64,000 nt of DNA from Pseudarthrobacter sulfonivorans (GTDB lineage: Bacteria > Actinomycetota > Actinomycetes > Actinomycetales > Micrococcaceae): the NCBI RefSeq assembly GCF_001484605.1, contig NZ_CP013747.1, forward strand, positions 3,534,001-3,598,000, in the 5' to 3' direction. The notes under the pieces are model-generated. The model was given only the letters and a program-made list of their open reading frames with translations, was not told where the DNA came from and made no database searches. Below, in pieces: positions 24,830 to 32,054 of the stretch; position 1 is the stretch's first letter, and each line of letters begins with the position of its first letter. The position numbers and the translations under genes are program-made.

Positions 24830-26296
24830 GTGTCATCAAGCACCTCCGTAGGATCTGCCGAGCGTCCGCTGCGCGTTGCCGTTGTGGGCTCCGGCCCGGC
24901 CGGCGTCTACGCCGCGGACATCCTCACCAAGAGCGAAGCCGTCAAGAGCGGCGAGCTCACCGTGAGCATCGACCTCTTTGACCGCTACCCGGCACCCTAC
25001 GGCCTGATCCGCTACGGAGTGGCCCCGGACCACCCGCGCATCAAGGGCATCGTCAACGCCCTGCACAAAGTCCTGGACCGCGGCGACATCCGCTTCTTCG
25101 GCAACGTGGACTACGGCACCGACATCTCCATCGAGGACCTCCGCACCCACTACGACGCCGTCATCTTCGCCACCGGCGCCATCAAGGACGCGGACCTGAA
25201 CATCCCGGGCATCGAGCTGGACGGCTCCTACGGCGGCGCGGACTTCGTCTCCTGGTACGACGGCCACCCCGACGTCGCCCGCGAATGGCCGCTGGACGCC
25301 AAGGAAATCGCCGTGATCGGCAACGGCAACGTGGCCCTGGACGTGGCCCGTGTCCTCTCCAAGCACGCCGACGACCTCCTGGTCTCCGAAATCCCGGACA
25401 ACGTCTACGCCGGGCTGAAGAACTCGCCGGTCACGGACGTGCACGTCTTCGGGCGCCGCGGCCCGGCCCAGGTGAAGTTCACCCCGCTGGAGCTCCGCGA
25501 ACTCTCCCACTCCAAGGACGTCGACATCATCCTCTACGCCGAGGACTTCGAGTTCGACGAGGAATCGGACCGCCAGATCCAGAGCAACAACCAGACCAAA
25601 ACCATGGTGGGCACCCTCACGAACTGGATCGCCGAGCAGCCCGAGGACCTCTCCGAGCTGACCGCCTCCCGCCGCCTGCACCTGCACTTCCTGCACAGCC
25701 CGGTGGAAATTTACGACGACGCCGCGACGCCGGGCAAGGTTGCCGGCATGAAATTCGAGCGCACCGAGCTGGACGGCACGGGCAACGCCCGCGGCACCGG
25801 CGAGTTCGTGGACTACCCCGTCCAGGCCGTCTACCGCTCGATCGGCTACTTCGGTTCGGCGCTGCCGGAGATCGAGTTCGACCACAAGAAGGGCGTGGTA
25901 CCGAACGACGGCGGCCGCGTCCTGGATGCCGCCGGCACCCACGTGCCGGGCATCTACGCCACCGGCTGGATCAAGCGCGGACCGGTGGGCCTGATCGGCC
26001 ACACCAAGGGCGATGCCCTCGAGACCGTGACGTACCTGCTGGAAGACCGCGAAAACCTTCCGGTCGCCGCCGTTCCCGAGGCGGACGCCGTCGTGGACCT
26101 CCTCGACGCCCGCGGCGTGAAGTTCACCAGCTGGGAAGGCTGGCTGGCGCTGGACGCCCACGAACTCGCGCTCGGTGCCGCAGCCACGGAGGCCGGCGGT
26201 TCGCACGGTGTTGAGGTCAAGCGTGAGCGCATCAAGGTGGTGCCGCGCGAGGACATGGTTGCCATCTCCCGCGACGGCGTAGCAGCCAACGTCTAG
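24830..26296 (+). CDS. fprA: FAD-dependent ferredoxin--NADP+ reductase (FprA type)
   Basis: This 488-residue adrenodoxin-reductase-like flavoprotein passes electrons between NADPH and ferredoxin. The FAD motif VVGSGPAGVYAAD lies near residues 17-29. APYGLIRYGVAPDHPRIKGIV and the NADP-binding VIGNGNVALDVARVL follow. The C-terminal ATGWIKRGPVGLIGHTKGDA is typical of the family. The GTG at 24830 is preferred: AAAGGA lies eight bases upstream, the paralog at 53704 starts the same way (MSN/MSS), and the upstream ATG at 24806 is part of a hairpin. Placed after cysG, it likely supplies reduced ferredoxin to sulfite reductase. Confidence 0.92.
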   Translation: MSSSTSVGSAERPLRVAVVGSGPAGVYAADILTKSEAVKSGELTVSIDLFDRYPAPYGLIRYGVAPDHPRIKGIVNALHKVLDRGDIRFFGNVDYGTDISIEDLRTHYDAVIFATGAIKDADLNIPGIELDGSYGGADFVSWYDGHPDVAREWPLDAKEIAVIGNGNVALDVARVLSKHADDLLVSEIPDNVYAGLKNSPVTDVHVFGRRGPAQVKFTPLELRELSHSKDVDIILYAEDFEFDEESDRQIQSNNQTKTMVGTLTNWIAEQPEDLSELTASRRLHLHFLHSPVEIYDDAATPGKVAGMKFERTELDGTGNARGTGEFVDYPVQAVYRSIGYFGSALPEIEFDHKKGVVPNDGGRVLDAAGTHVPGIYATGWIKRGPVGLIGHTKGDALETVTYLLEDRENLPVAAVPEADAVVDLLDARGVKFTSWEGWLALDAHELALGAAATEAGGSHGVEVKRERIKVVPREDMVAISRDGVAANV

Positions 26297-26304
26297 GACA
26301 CAAC

Positions 26305-26367
26305 CAACGCGGGGTCACTTCCTGCCCAATAATCACGGTTTATTGGGCAGGAAGTGACCCCGCGTTG
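26305..26367. terminator. Long hairpin, family A copy 2
   Basis: A perfect 28-bp stem (26305-26332 with 26340-26367) surrounds the seven-base loop TCACGGT. Outer CAACGCGGGGTCA and inner CCCAATAA are shared with the copy at 22653. The stem middle is CTTCCTG here against GATCCGG there, and both arms differ together. CTTTTAA follows. It lies between the convergent fprA and SRPBCC genes and could terminate both. Confidence 0.8.
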
Positions 26368-26383
26368 CTTTTAACGTCCGGGC

Positions 26384-26731
26384 CTAGCTGCCCGCCCCAC
26401 CGGCTGCCATCAGTTCCAGCCGGCTGAGGGTTTCCCGGTTCCGCACGTCGATCAGCGGGTCCCGCAGCACCTTGGGCACGAGCTTGCCCGGTCCGCGGAT
26501 GGCATCCTCGGCGATGGAGACCCGGCACTGCGTGCCCATATCCTCCAGCGTGATCACCACTTTGGCTTCGCCCAGGGGCCAGCCGCGCGCCACCAGTTCC
26601 AGGGAGCGGTGGGCGTCGACGGCACGGATGCGGGAGGCCCCCACCACCCAGCCGGAGTACAGCCACCCGTCGGCAATCACCTTCCAGATGTCGTCGGCCG
26701 GGGTGTTGAACAGGCGGCTCACGGTTGACAT
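26384..26731 (-). CDS. SRPBCC-family protein, apparently internally shortened
   Basis: This 115-residue protein starts MSTVSRLFNTPADDIWKVIADGWLYSGWVVGASRIRAVD, as polyketide-cyclase/SRPBCC proteins of actinobacteria do. It then jumps to AHRSLELVARGWPLGEAKVVITLED. Family members I recall are about 145 residues and have a strand pair with a conserved HHSVG-type segment between these two parts; about 30 residues seem to be missing in frame. The later GPGKLVPKVLRDPLIDVRNRETLSRL helix is intact. GGAGGG lies seven bases before the ATG. The ligand is unknown, and the deletion may make it non-functional. Confidence 0.65.
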   Translation of the reverse strand: MSTVSRLFNTPADDIWKVIADGWLYSGWVVGASRIRAVDAHRSLELVARGWPLGEAKVVITLEDMGTQCRVSIAEDAIRGPGKLVPKVLRDPLIDVRNRETLSRLELMAAGGAGS

Positions 26732-26751
26732 GGTTTTCCCTCCATCGGTGG

Positions 26752-27579
26752 TTACATCCAGCCAAACCGCGCCCGGACGAGCGCGAACATGCCGTAGCAG
26801 ATGAAGCCGGCTCCGATCGCGACAAGCAGGTACGGGCCGAACGGGTGGTCGCGGAGCGCCTTCAGGCTGCCGTCCAGGCCGGTGGATTCTTCGGGACTCT
26901 GTTTGCTGGCCGCGATCACAAACAACAGCCCGGCCAGATTCAGCGCGACCCCCTTGGCCACGTGACCGGTGACGCCCAGGGAGTCGATGAGCTTGCCGCG
27001 CCGGGTGCCTTCAAACCGAAAGAGCTCCTTTTTGAACCCGCGCCGCAGGCCCTTCACCACGAAGTACACGCCGACGCCCATGGTGGTCAGGCCGACGGCC
27101 ACCAGCACAGGCAGCCCGAACGGGGCGTTCAGGAGTGCGGTGCTGAAGTCCCGGGTGGTGTCTCCCGAGTCCCCTCGCATGCCGATGGCGAAGCCCGCAA
27201 AGCTCAGGCCCACGCTGCCGTAGGCAACGGTAAGGCACCCTGACGAGATCAGCTTGCGCAGCCGCTTCGGCCCGGGCCGGTGCCGCGCCCGGAGCGTCGC
27301 TTCACTGAGCTGCCACAGCGCCAGGCCGGTACAAGCAACGACACACGCCCACAGCACGGCCGGTCCCCAGGGGTTGGCGCCTAGCTGCTCGATGGCGCCA
27401 GTGGCTTCCGCCTGCCCCGGCTGACCGAAGGCCAGGGCGATGGCAATCGCACCAACGATGACGTGGAGCAGGGCCATCACGGCAAAGCCCGAGCGCGCCA
27501 CAACGTCCAGCGCCTTAGTGTCAGACGCCTCCTCGACGGCGTCCGCCGCCTCGCCGATAGTGGATTCCCCGTCTGCCAT
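26752..27579 (-). CDS. DUF1206 membrane protein
   Basis: This 275-residue protein has six hydrophobic segments in three pairs, each pair beginning with a similar pattern (ARSGFAVMALLHVIVGAIAIALA; GSVGLSFAGFAIGM; TGHVAKGVALNLAGLLFVIAA). That threefold repeat is the hallmark of DUF1206, a family of unknown function common in actinobacteria. The GKLIDSLGVTGHVAKGV segment precedes the third pair. It begins three bases after the stop of the upstream 95-residue gene and ends 20 bases before the SRPBCC gene, so the three may be co-transcribed. Confidence 0.82.
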   Translation of the reverse strand: MADGESTIGEAADAVEEASDTKALDVVARSGFAVMALLHVIVGAIAIALAFGQPGQAEATGAIEQLGANPWGPAVLWACVVACTGLALWQLSEATLRARHRPGPKRLRKLISSGCLTVAYGSVGLSFAGFAIGMRGDSGDTTRDFSTALLNAPFGLPVLVAVGLTTMGVGVYFVVKGLRRGFKKELFRFEGTRRGKLIDSLGVTGHVAKGVALNLAGLLFVIAASKQSPEESTGLDGSLKALRDHPFGPYLLVAIGAGFICYGMFALVRARFGWM

Positions 27580-27582
27580 GAG

Positions 27583-27870
27583 TCAGCCGTTCATGGGCCC
27601 CTCTGCGTGGAGCTTCCCGGCCCCGGGGCCTTCAACGTGCACCGTGCAGCGGACCACCAGCTTGCCCGGAGCGTGATCCAGCTCCACCAGGCTGTCATTT
27701 GCGCTCAAAGCCGTGAAAACCTCGGAGCCAGCAACCACTGATACGCCCTTGGCCTTGGCCGTCTCCCTGGCGTTCTCCAGGGCATCCTTCTCGAGGCCTG
27801 CCATGTATTCGCCGTCATCTTCCCGGGCGGGGTCTCCGAATGCCCAGCCGAACAAAGTCCCTGTTTCCAT
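27583..27870 (-). CDS. Hypothetical protein, 95 residues
   Basis: I do not recognise a family. The protein is soluble and acidic, with a helical stretch (LEKDALENARETAKAKGVSVV) and then a strand-rich C-terminal half (LVELDHAPGKLVVRCTVHVEGPG). It could be a small alpha/beta protein. It starts at the ATG at 27870 with no Shine-Dalgarno sequence. On the minus strand TAATAT lies seven bases before the start, suggesting a leaderless mRNA. The gene is coupled to DUF1206 downstream and diverges from the membrane protein at 28026 across a region with a GTAAG-TGTG-CTTAC palindrome. Confidence 0.6.
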   Translation of the reverse strand: METGTLFGWAFGDPAREDDGEYMAGLEKDALENARETAKAKGVSVVAGSEVFTALSANDSLVELDHAPGKLVVRCTVHVEGPGAGKLHAEGPMNG

Positions 27871-27921
27871 GGCGACGATATTACGCGTATCCGCTGTTGA
27901 AGACGGGGTTCCGTAATATTA

Positions 27922-27935
27922 GTAAGTGTGCTTAC
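27922..27935. promoter_or_regulatory. Palindrome GTAAG-N4-CTTAC in a divergent intergenic region
   Basis: GTAAG (27922-27926) and CTTAC (27931-27935) are exact inverted repeats in the 155-base space between two divergent genes. Its position would allow one factor to control both. The bound factor is unknown. Confidence 0.45.
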
Positions 27936-28025
27936 GATAGCGTGAGCATGATCTTGAGGGGACGCGGCCAGTAAAGACCGCACCAGCGGCAATTCATAAC
28001 CAGTTCAACGTGAGGAATACACATC

Positions 28026-28562
28026 ATGGCAGGAAATCTTGTTGCCCGGTCCGTTCACGACTTGACGGCTGCGGCGTGGTTCGGCGGATCGCTGATGGGC
28101 GCTATCGGGTTGAACGGCGCGGCTGCGGAAGCCAAGGACCCGACGGAACGCACCCGTCTGTCCAGCGCGGGCTGGATGAAGTGGGCTCCGATCCAGACGG
28201 CGGCTTTCGCCTCCCACCTGGTGGCTGACCTCGCCATCGCGTGGGAAAACAAGGGACGCATCGCGAAGCAGGACGGTGTGGCCCGCGATACCGCGATCAA
28301 GACGGCGGTCACGGTTGCCGGTGCCGCCGTGACACTCTACGCCGGCATCCTTGGCAAGAAGGTAGAGAAGCTCGCGGACGAGGGAGCGCGGGGCGCCACC
28401 GAGCCGAATCCCGGTGCGTCCGAGGAACTGCAGTCGGCTCAGCAGCAGCTCAAGCTGCTGCAGTGGGCCGTCCCGGCATTCGCTGCCGCGGTGATTGTCC
28501 TGGGTGCCAAGCACGGCGAGATGCAGCGGCCCAAGAACGTGTTCCAGGGACTCCGCTCCTAA
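28026..28562 (+). CDS. Conserved membrane protein, 178 residues, function unknown
   Basis: This protein has four moderately hydrophobic segments: near residues 8-32 (HDLTAAAWFGGSLMGAIGLNG), 55-72, 90-112 (TAVTVAGAAVTLYAGILGKK) and 145-162 (LLQWAVPAFAAAVIVLGAKHG). Before the last lies a Gln-rich helix (ELQSAQQQLKLLQW). Similar proteins occur in Arthrobacter-type genomes, but no function is known to me. GAGGA lies about ten bases before the ATG. The gene is monocistronic, bounded by a divergent gene and a stem-loop 30 bases after its stop. Confidence 0.68.
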   Translation: MAGNLVARSVHDLTAAAWFGGSLMGAIGLNGAAAEAKDPTERTRLSSAGWMKWAPIQTAAFASHLVADLAIAWENKGRIAKQDGVARDTAIKTAVTVAGAAVTLYAGILGKKVEKLADEGARGATEPNPGASEELQSAQQQLKLLQWAVPAFAAAVIVLGAKHGEMQRPKNVFQGLRS

Positions 28563-28591
28563 ACAAGGTAGCAACTCGGTGAATTAACCCT

Positions 28592-28629
28592 CGACGGCGG
28601 TTCGGCACCCAAGTGCCGGATCGCCGTCG
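28592..28629. terminator. Stem-loop between convergent genes
   Basis: CGACGGCGGTTCGGCAC (28592-28608) pairs with GTGCCGGATCGCCGTCG (28613-28629) with two mismatches around a CCAA loop. It lies between the membrane protein and the convergent AI-2E family gene, followed by GCGCTTTA, and could serve both strands. Confidence 0.72.
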
Positions 28630-28653
28630 CGCTTTACGTTAGGAACGCATCCC

Positions 28654-29823
28654 TCAGACCGGCTGGCTGTTGGGCGGCGGGAGGTCCGGATTCATGTCCT
28701 CACGGTTCGGATCCTCAGCGGTCCACACCTGAATGACAGCCCAGATGACGGCCGCCATGGGGACAGACAGGACCGCACCGATGATGCCCGCCAGGATGGT
28801 GCCGGCAGTCAGGGCCATCAGGATCACCAGCGCGTGAAGCTGGAGCGACTTGCCCATCACGATCGGCTGCAGCAGGTCACCCTCCAGCTGGTTCACGGCG
28901 ATCACCACGGCCACCACGATCAGCGCCACCACCGGACCGTTGGCCACGAGGGCCACCAGGGCCGCGAGGATGCCGGCAACCGTGGCTCCCACCAGCGGGA
29001 TGAAAGCGGTCATGAAGATGATGATGGCCAGCGGGAACGCCAGTGGAACCTGCAGGATCAGGAGTGCCGCGCCGATGGCCACGGCATCCACCAGGGCCAC
29101 GATGGCGGTGCCGCGGACGTAGCCGCCCAAGACTTCGAGGGTGCGGCTGCCCACGCGGCGGAGTTTTGCTTCCCGCTGCCCGCTGAAGGGTCGCAGGAAG
29201 AAGTTCCAGATTTTGGCGCCGTCCTTGAGGAAGAAGAACAGGATGACCACCATCAGTGCGCTTCCGGCCAGGAACTCTGTCACCACGGACAGTCCGGTGA
29301 TGGCACCCGAGCGGACCTGGCTGCTGGTGGCAAACTGGATGATCCCCTCCCGTGCCTGGTTCAGCTGCTCCCGGTCGATCGGAATTGGACCGGTGAGCAG
29401 GAACTGCTCCAGCTCGTCCAGTCCGGAGGAGGCCTGCTGCGCCAGCTCGGCCCACTGGCTCCGGACGGAGAAGTAGATGACCGTACCAACGCCTGCCAGC
29501 AGGAGCAGGAGCGCCACAAACGCCAGTCCCGTGGCCGCGGCACCCGGCAAGCCGCGGCGGCGGAGCAAGTTGACGAACGGGCCTATGGCCGCGGCAAGGA
29601 TCAGGGCGATCAGGATCGGAATGACCAGAAGCTTGATCTGCATCAGGGCGTACACAGAGACCACGGCCACTGCCAGGATCAGCAGGACCTGGGCCGAACG
29701 GATCCCCACTCTTCCCAGCCCATCGGCCCACAGCGCGCCGGGCGGCTTCCGGTCCCGCGGCTTCGCCGGGGTCACTTCGCTCGGGGTCTCTTCGTTCGGG
29801 GCCTGGTGGGTTGCTCGTGACAT
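28654..29823 (-). CDS. AI-2E family transporter (UPF0118)
   Basis: This 389-residue membrane protein belongs to the family of TqsA and other exporters or Na+/H+ antiporter-like proteins. Eight hydrophobic segments are visible, in pairs at about residues 42-85 and 90-130 and a C-terminal group. Family signatures include LLVIPILIALILAAAIGPFV, FFFLKDGAKIWNF near residue 200, and the late GATVAGILAALVAL and NQLEGDLLQPIVMG. The N-terminus is polar and charged. AGGAG precedes the ATG. The substrate is unknown; signalling-molecule export is only one possibility for this family. Confidence 0.87.
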   Translation of the reverse strand: MSRATHQAPNEETPSEVTPAKPRDRKPPGALWADGLGRVGIRSAQVLLILAVAVVSVYALMQIKLLVIPILIALILAAAIGPFVNLLRRRGLPGAAATGLAFVALLLLLAGVGTVIYFSVRSQWAELAQQASSGLDELEQFLLTGPIPIDREQLNQAREGIIQFATSSQVRSGAITGLSVVTEFLAGSALMVVILFFFLKDGAKIWNFFLRPFSGQREAKLRRVGSRTLEVLGGYVRGTAIVALVDAVAIGAALLILQVPLAFPLAIIIFMTAFIPLVGATVAGILAALVALVANGPVVALIVVAVVIAVNQLEGDLLQPIVMGKSLQLHALVILMALTAGTILAGIIGAVLSVPMAAVIWAVIQVWTAEDPNREDMNPDLPPPNSQPV

Positions 29824-29977
29824 GGAAACTCCTGGTCATCGGCGGGCATCCAGGATGCGGGCGGCACCCGGGGCGTAACTACCTGCGTCAGGTAGTAAGC
29901 CTACTGATGGGGCTGGCCCGCGGAGAAACCCCACCTTCGCGCGCCCTTCGAAACTAGGTAGCACACAGGAACTGAAC

Positions 29978-30658
29978 CTACGCCCGCAGCCACTCCGCGC
30001 AGGTGTTCAGGTTCTGGTTGACGCTGGCCACTGCGGCATCGGCGTCGTGGGCCTCGATCGCGTCCACCAGTGCGCCGTGGCCCTCGTACGTGAGGCCGTC
30101 CAGCCGGCCCTTGCGTTGCTGCTTGAGCAGGTCCTGGTGGAACACGTCGCCGAAACTGACGTAGAGCTCGTGCAGCAGCGGGTTCCCGGTGGACTGGGCC
30201 ACACGCGCGTGGAAGTCCCAGTCGGCCCGGGCCCACCCTTCGAAGTCCGCGGCGTTCCAGGCGACCTCCCGGGTGGCGAGCACGGCACGCAGGGCGGCGA
30301 CGTCGTCGGCCGTTGCGTTCCGGGCGGCCAGGCGCGCGGCCTGGGTGTCCAGGCCCAGCCGGACCTCGAGTATGTGTTCGTCCGAGTGGTCCTGGTACAT
30401 CCGACGGGCGGCGCCGGACATCTCGCTGGTGGCGCGGACGTAGGTGCCGTCGCCCCGGCGGACCTCCAGCATCCCGCTGTGGGCCAGGGCCCTGATGGCC
30501 TCGCGCAACGTGCCGCGCGAGACGCCCAGGCCCTGCATCAGTTCCGGTTCGGCGGGGATGCGCTGGTCAAGGGGCCACTCGCCGGAGTGGATCATCTGCC
30601 GGAGTTTGGCGGTGACCTCGTCGGCGAGGGGCTGGCGGTGCGAGGTGCTCAGGGTCAT
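29978..30658 (-). CDS. FadR-type GntR regulator with FCD domain
   Basis: This 226-residue transcription factor has a winged helix-turn-helix at residues about 12-80 (ADEVTAKLRQMIHSGEW, PAEPELMQGLGVSRGTLREAIRAL, LEVRRGDGTYV). An FCD domain follows, with the acidic/His metal-site pattern (DFHARVAQSTGN) and EGHGALVDAIEAHDA near the end. It lies six bases downstream of an MFS transporter on the same strand, so the two are co-transcribed and it probably regulates that transporter. The inverted repeat at 31899-31922, directly upstream of the transporter start, is a candidate binding site. Confidence 0.87.
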   Translation of the reverse strand: MTLSTSHRQPLADEVTAKLRQMIHSGEWPLDQRIPAEPELMQGLGVSRGTLREAIRALAHSGMLEVRRGDGTYVRATSEMSGAARRMYQDHSDEHILEVRLGLDTQAARLAARNATADDVAALRAVLATREVAWNAADFEGWARADWDFHARVAQSTGNPLLHELYVSFGDVFHQDLLKQQRKGRLDGLTYEGHGALVDAIEAHDADAAVASVNQNLNTCAEWLRA

Positions 30659-30664
30659 GGCGTC

Positions 30665-31888
30665 CTACTTCTTCAGGCCGGACAAGGGGGCACGTGAGAT
30701 CAGGTGGGCCACCACCACTTGGGCCACGGCAAGGCCCAGCAGGAGTGCCACGGGAAGCGACCAGCCGCCGGTGCCGCTGAACAGCAGGCCGGCGCCGAAG
30801 GGGCCCGCCGTGGCCAGCAAGTAGCCGGTGGACTGCGCCAGGGTGGACAGGGCGGTGGTCTCGGCGGTGCTTGTCCCGCTCCGGCTGATCATCACCATCA
30901 CCAGCGGGAAAATGCCCAGGCCGAAGCCGAGCAGGACGGTGGGAATGATGGCCAGGCCCACCGGCACCACCAGCAGTGACGCCAGACCGGCCACCATAGT
31001 GATGCTGACCAGATACAGCGCCGGCCGGAACATCCGGGGCCGCGAGCCGATGGCGAGCAGCACCATGCCGGCAGGCACGGAGACCAGCTGCATCAGCCCG
31101 TACATCAGGCCGCTGTCCGCTGAGCTGAGGCCCATGCTGATCAGCATGGACGGGAACCAGCTGATCAGCGAGTAGGCGAGCAGCGCCTGGAGGGCAAAAA
31201 TGGCGGTAAGCAGCTGGCCCTTCCGGGTACGCAGCAGTGGCCACGGGGAGATGCGGGGTGCCGTGCTCCGGACGCTGTTGCGGTGCGCATGCAGAACGAC
31301 GGGCAGGAAGCCCAGGAAAGCAGCCACTGCCAGGAATCCGATCGCGCCCACCGCGGCGGACGGCGAGCCGAGCGTCAGGGCCAGCGGGACCACGGCGACC
31401 GCGGTGACGGTGGCGCCGGTGGTCATGGTGACGGTATAGAGCGCCGTCATCGCCGACGTCCGGTGGGCAAAATGCTCGCGGATGAATGACGGCATGGCCA
31501 CGTTGCAGACCGCCAGGCCGGACATCCCCACCACGGTGCCCGCCACCAGCATGCCCGTTGCCGGGATCCCGCGGAGCAGCAGCCCGCCGGCCAGGAATCC
31601 AAGTGCCAGCAGGATGGCCTTCTCGACGCCGAGCCGTCCGGTCAGCCACGACGTCGCCGCGCCCGCCACCGCAAAACAGAGCGTCGGGATGGACGGAATA
31701 ATCGCCGCCACCAGCGGTCCGTAGCCCAGGACCTGCTGAAAATCATGGAGGAGGGCAGACGCGCCCGCAATCCCCGCCCGCAGGTTCAGCCCAATCAGCA
31801 CCAGCGCAATGACTCCGAAGACGACGGCGGAGCGCGGTTTGAGCGGCGCGTCGGACAGCGTCGGGGCATCTGCAGGGGCAACAGTCAT
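30665..31888 (-). CDS. MFS transporter, CynX/NimT family
   Basis: This 407-residue transporter has 12 hydrophobic segments. It shows the group's early signature VLIGLNLRAGIAGASALLHDFQQVLGYG and the ASWLTGRLGVEKAI loop between helices 2 and 3. Helix 5 contains GMSGLAVCNVAMPSFIREHF, typical of the cyanate/2-nitroimidazole exporter family. Substrates in this family are diverse. The gene is first in an operon with a FadR-type regulator. No good ribosome binding site precedes the ATG at 31888. Confidence 0.85.
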   Translation of the reverse strand: MTVAPADAPTLSDAPLKPRSAVVFGVIALVLIGLNLRAGIAGASALLHDFQQVLGYGPLVAAIIPSIPTLCFAVAGAATSWLTGRLGVEKAILLALGFLAGGLLLRGIPATGMLVAGTVVGMSGLAVCNVAMPSFIREHFAHRTSAMTALYTVTMTTGATVTAVAVVPLALTLGSPSAAVGAIGFLAVAAFLGFLPVVLHAHRNSVRSTAPRISPWPLLRTRKGQLLTAIFALQALLAYSLISWFPSMLISMGLSSADSGLMYGLMQLVSVPAGMVLLAIGSRPRMFRPALYLVSITMVAGLASLLVVPVGLAIIPTVLLGFGLGIFPLVMVMISRSGTSTAETTALSTLAQSTGYLLATAGPFGAGLLFSGTGGWSLPVALLLGLAVAQVVVAHLISRAPLSGLKK

Positions 31889-31898
31889 GTCTTAAGGT

Positions 31899-31922
31899 TA
31901 GACGTTTGACGTTTGATGTCTA
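31899..31922. promoter_or_regulatory. Operator candidate for the FadR/MFS operon
   Basis: TAGAC (31899-31903) and GTCTA (31918-31922) are inverted and enclose tandem copies of GACGTTTGA/CGTTTGATG. The element begins ten bases upstream of the MFS start codon on the minus strand. The co-transcribed FadR-type protein is the likely ligand (inference). Confidence 0.5.
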
Positions 31923-32054
31923 GGGTTCTGTGGTGAACCTCTCGCGGCCGTTAATGTTGCGGGCATAGACTCGGGCCACCAGAGTTCAGCCCCGGGCTCA
32001 AGGGAACTCGCCCGGCAGGATCTGGCGCCCATCAACGTGGAAGGACGGCCGGTC

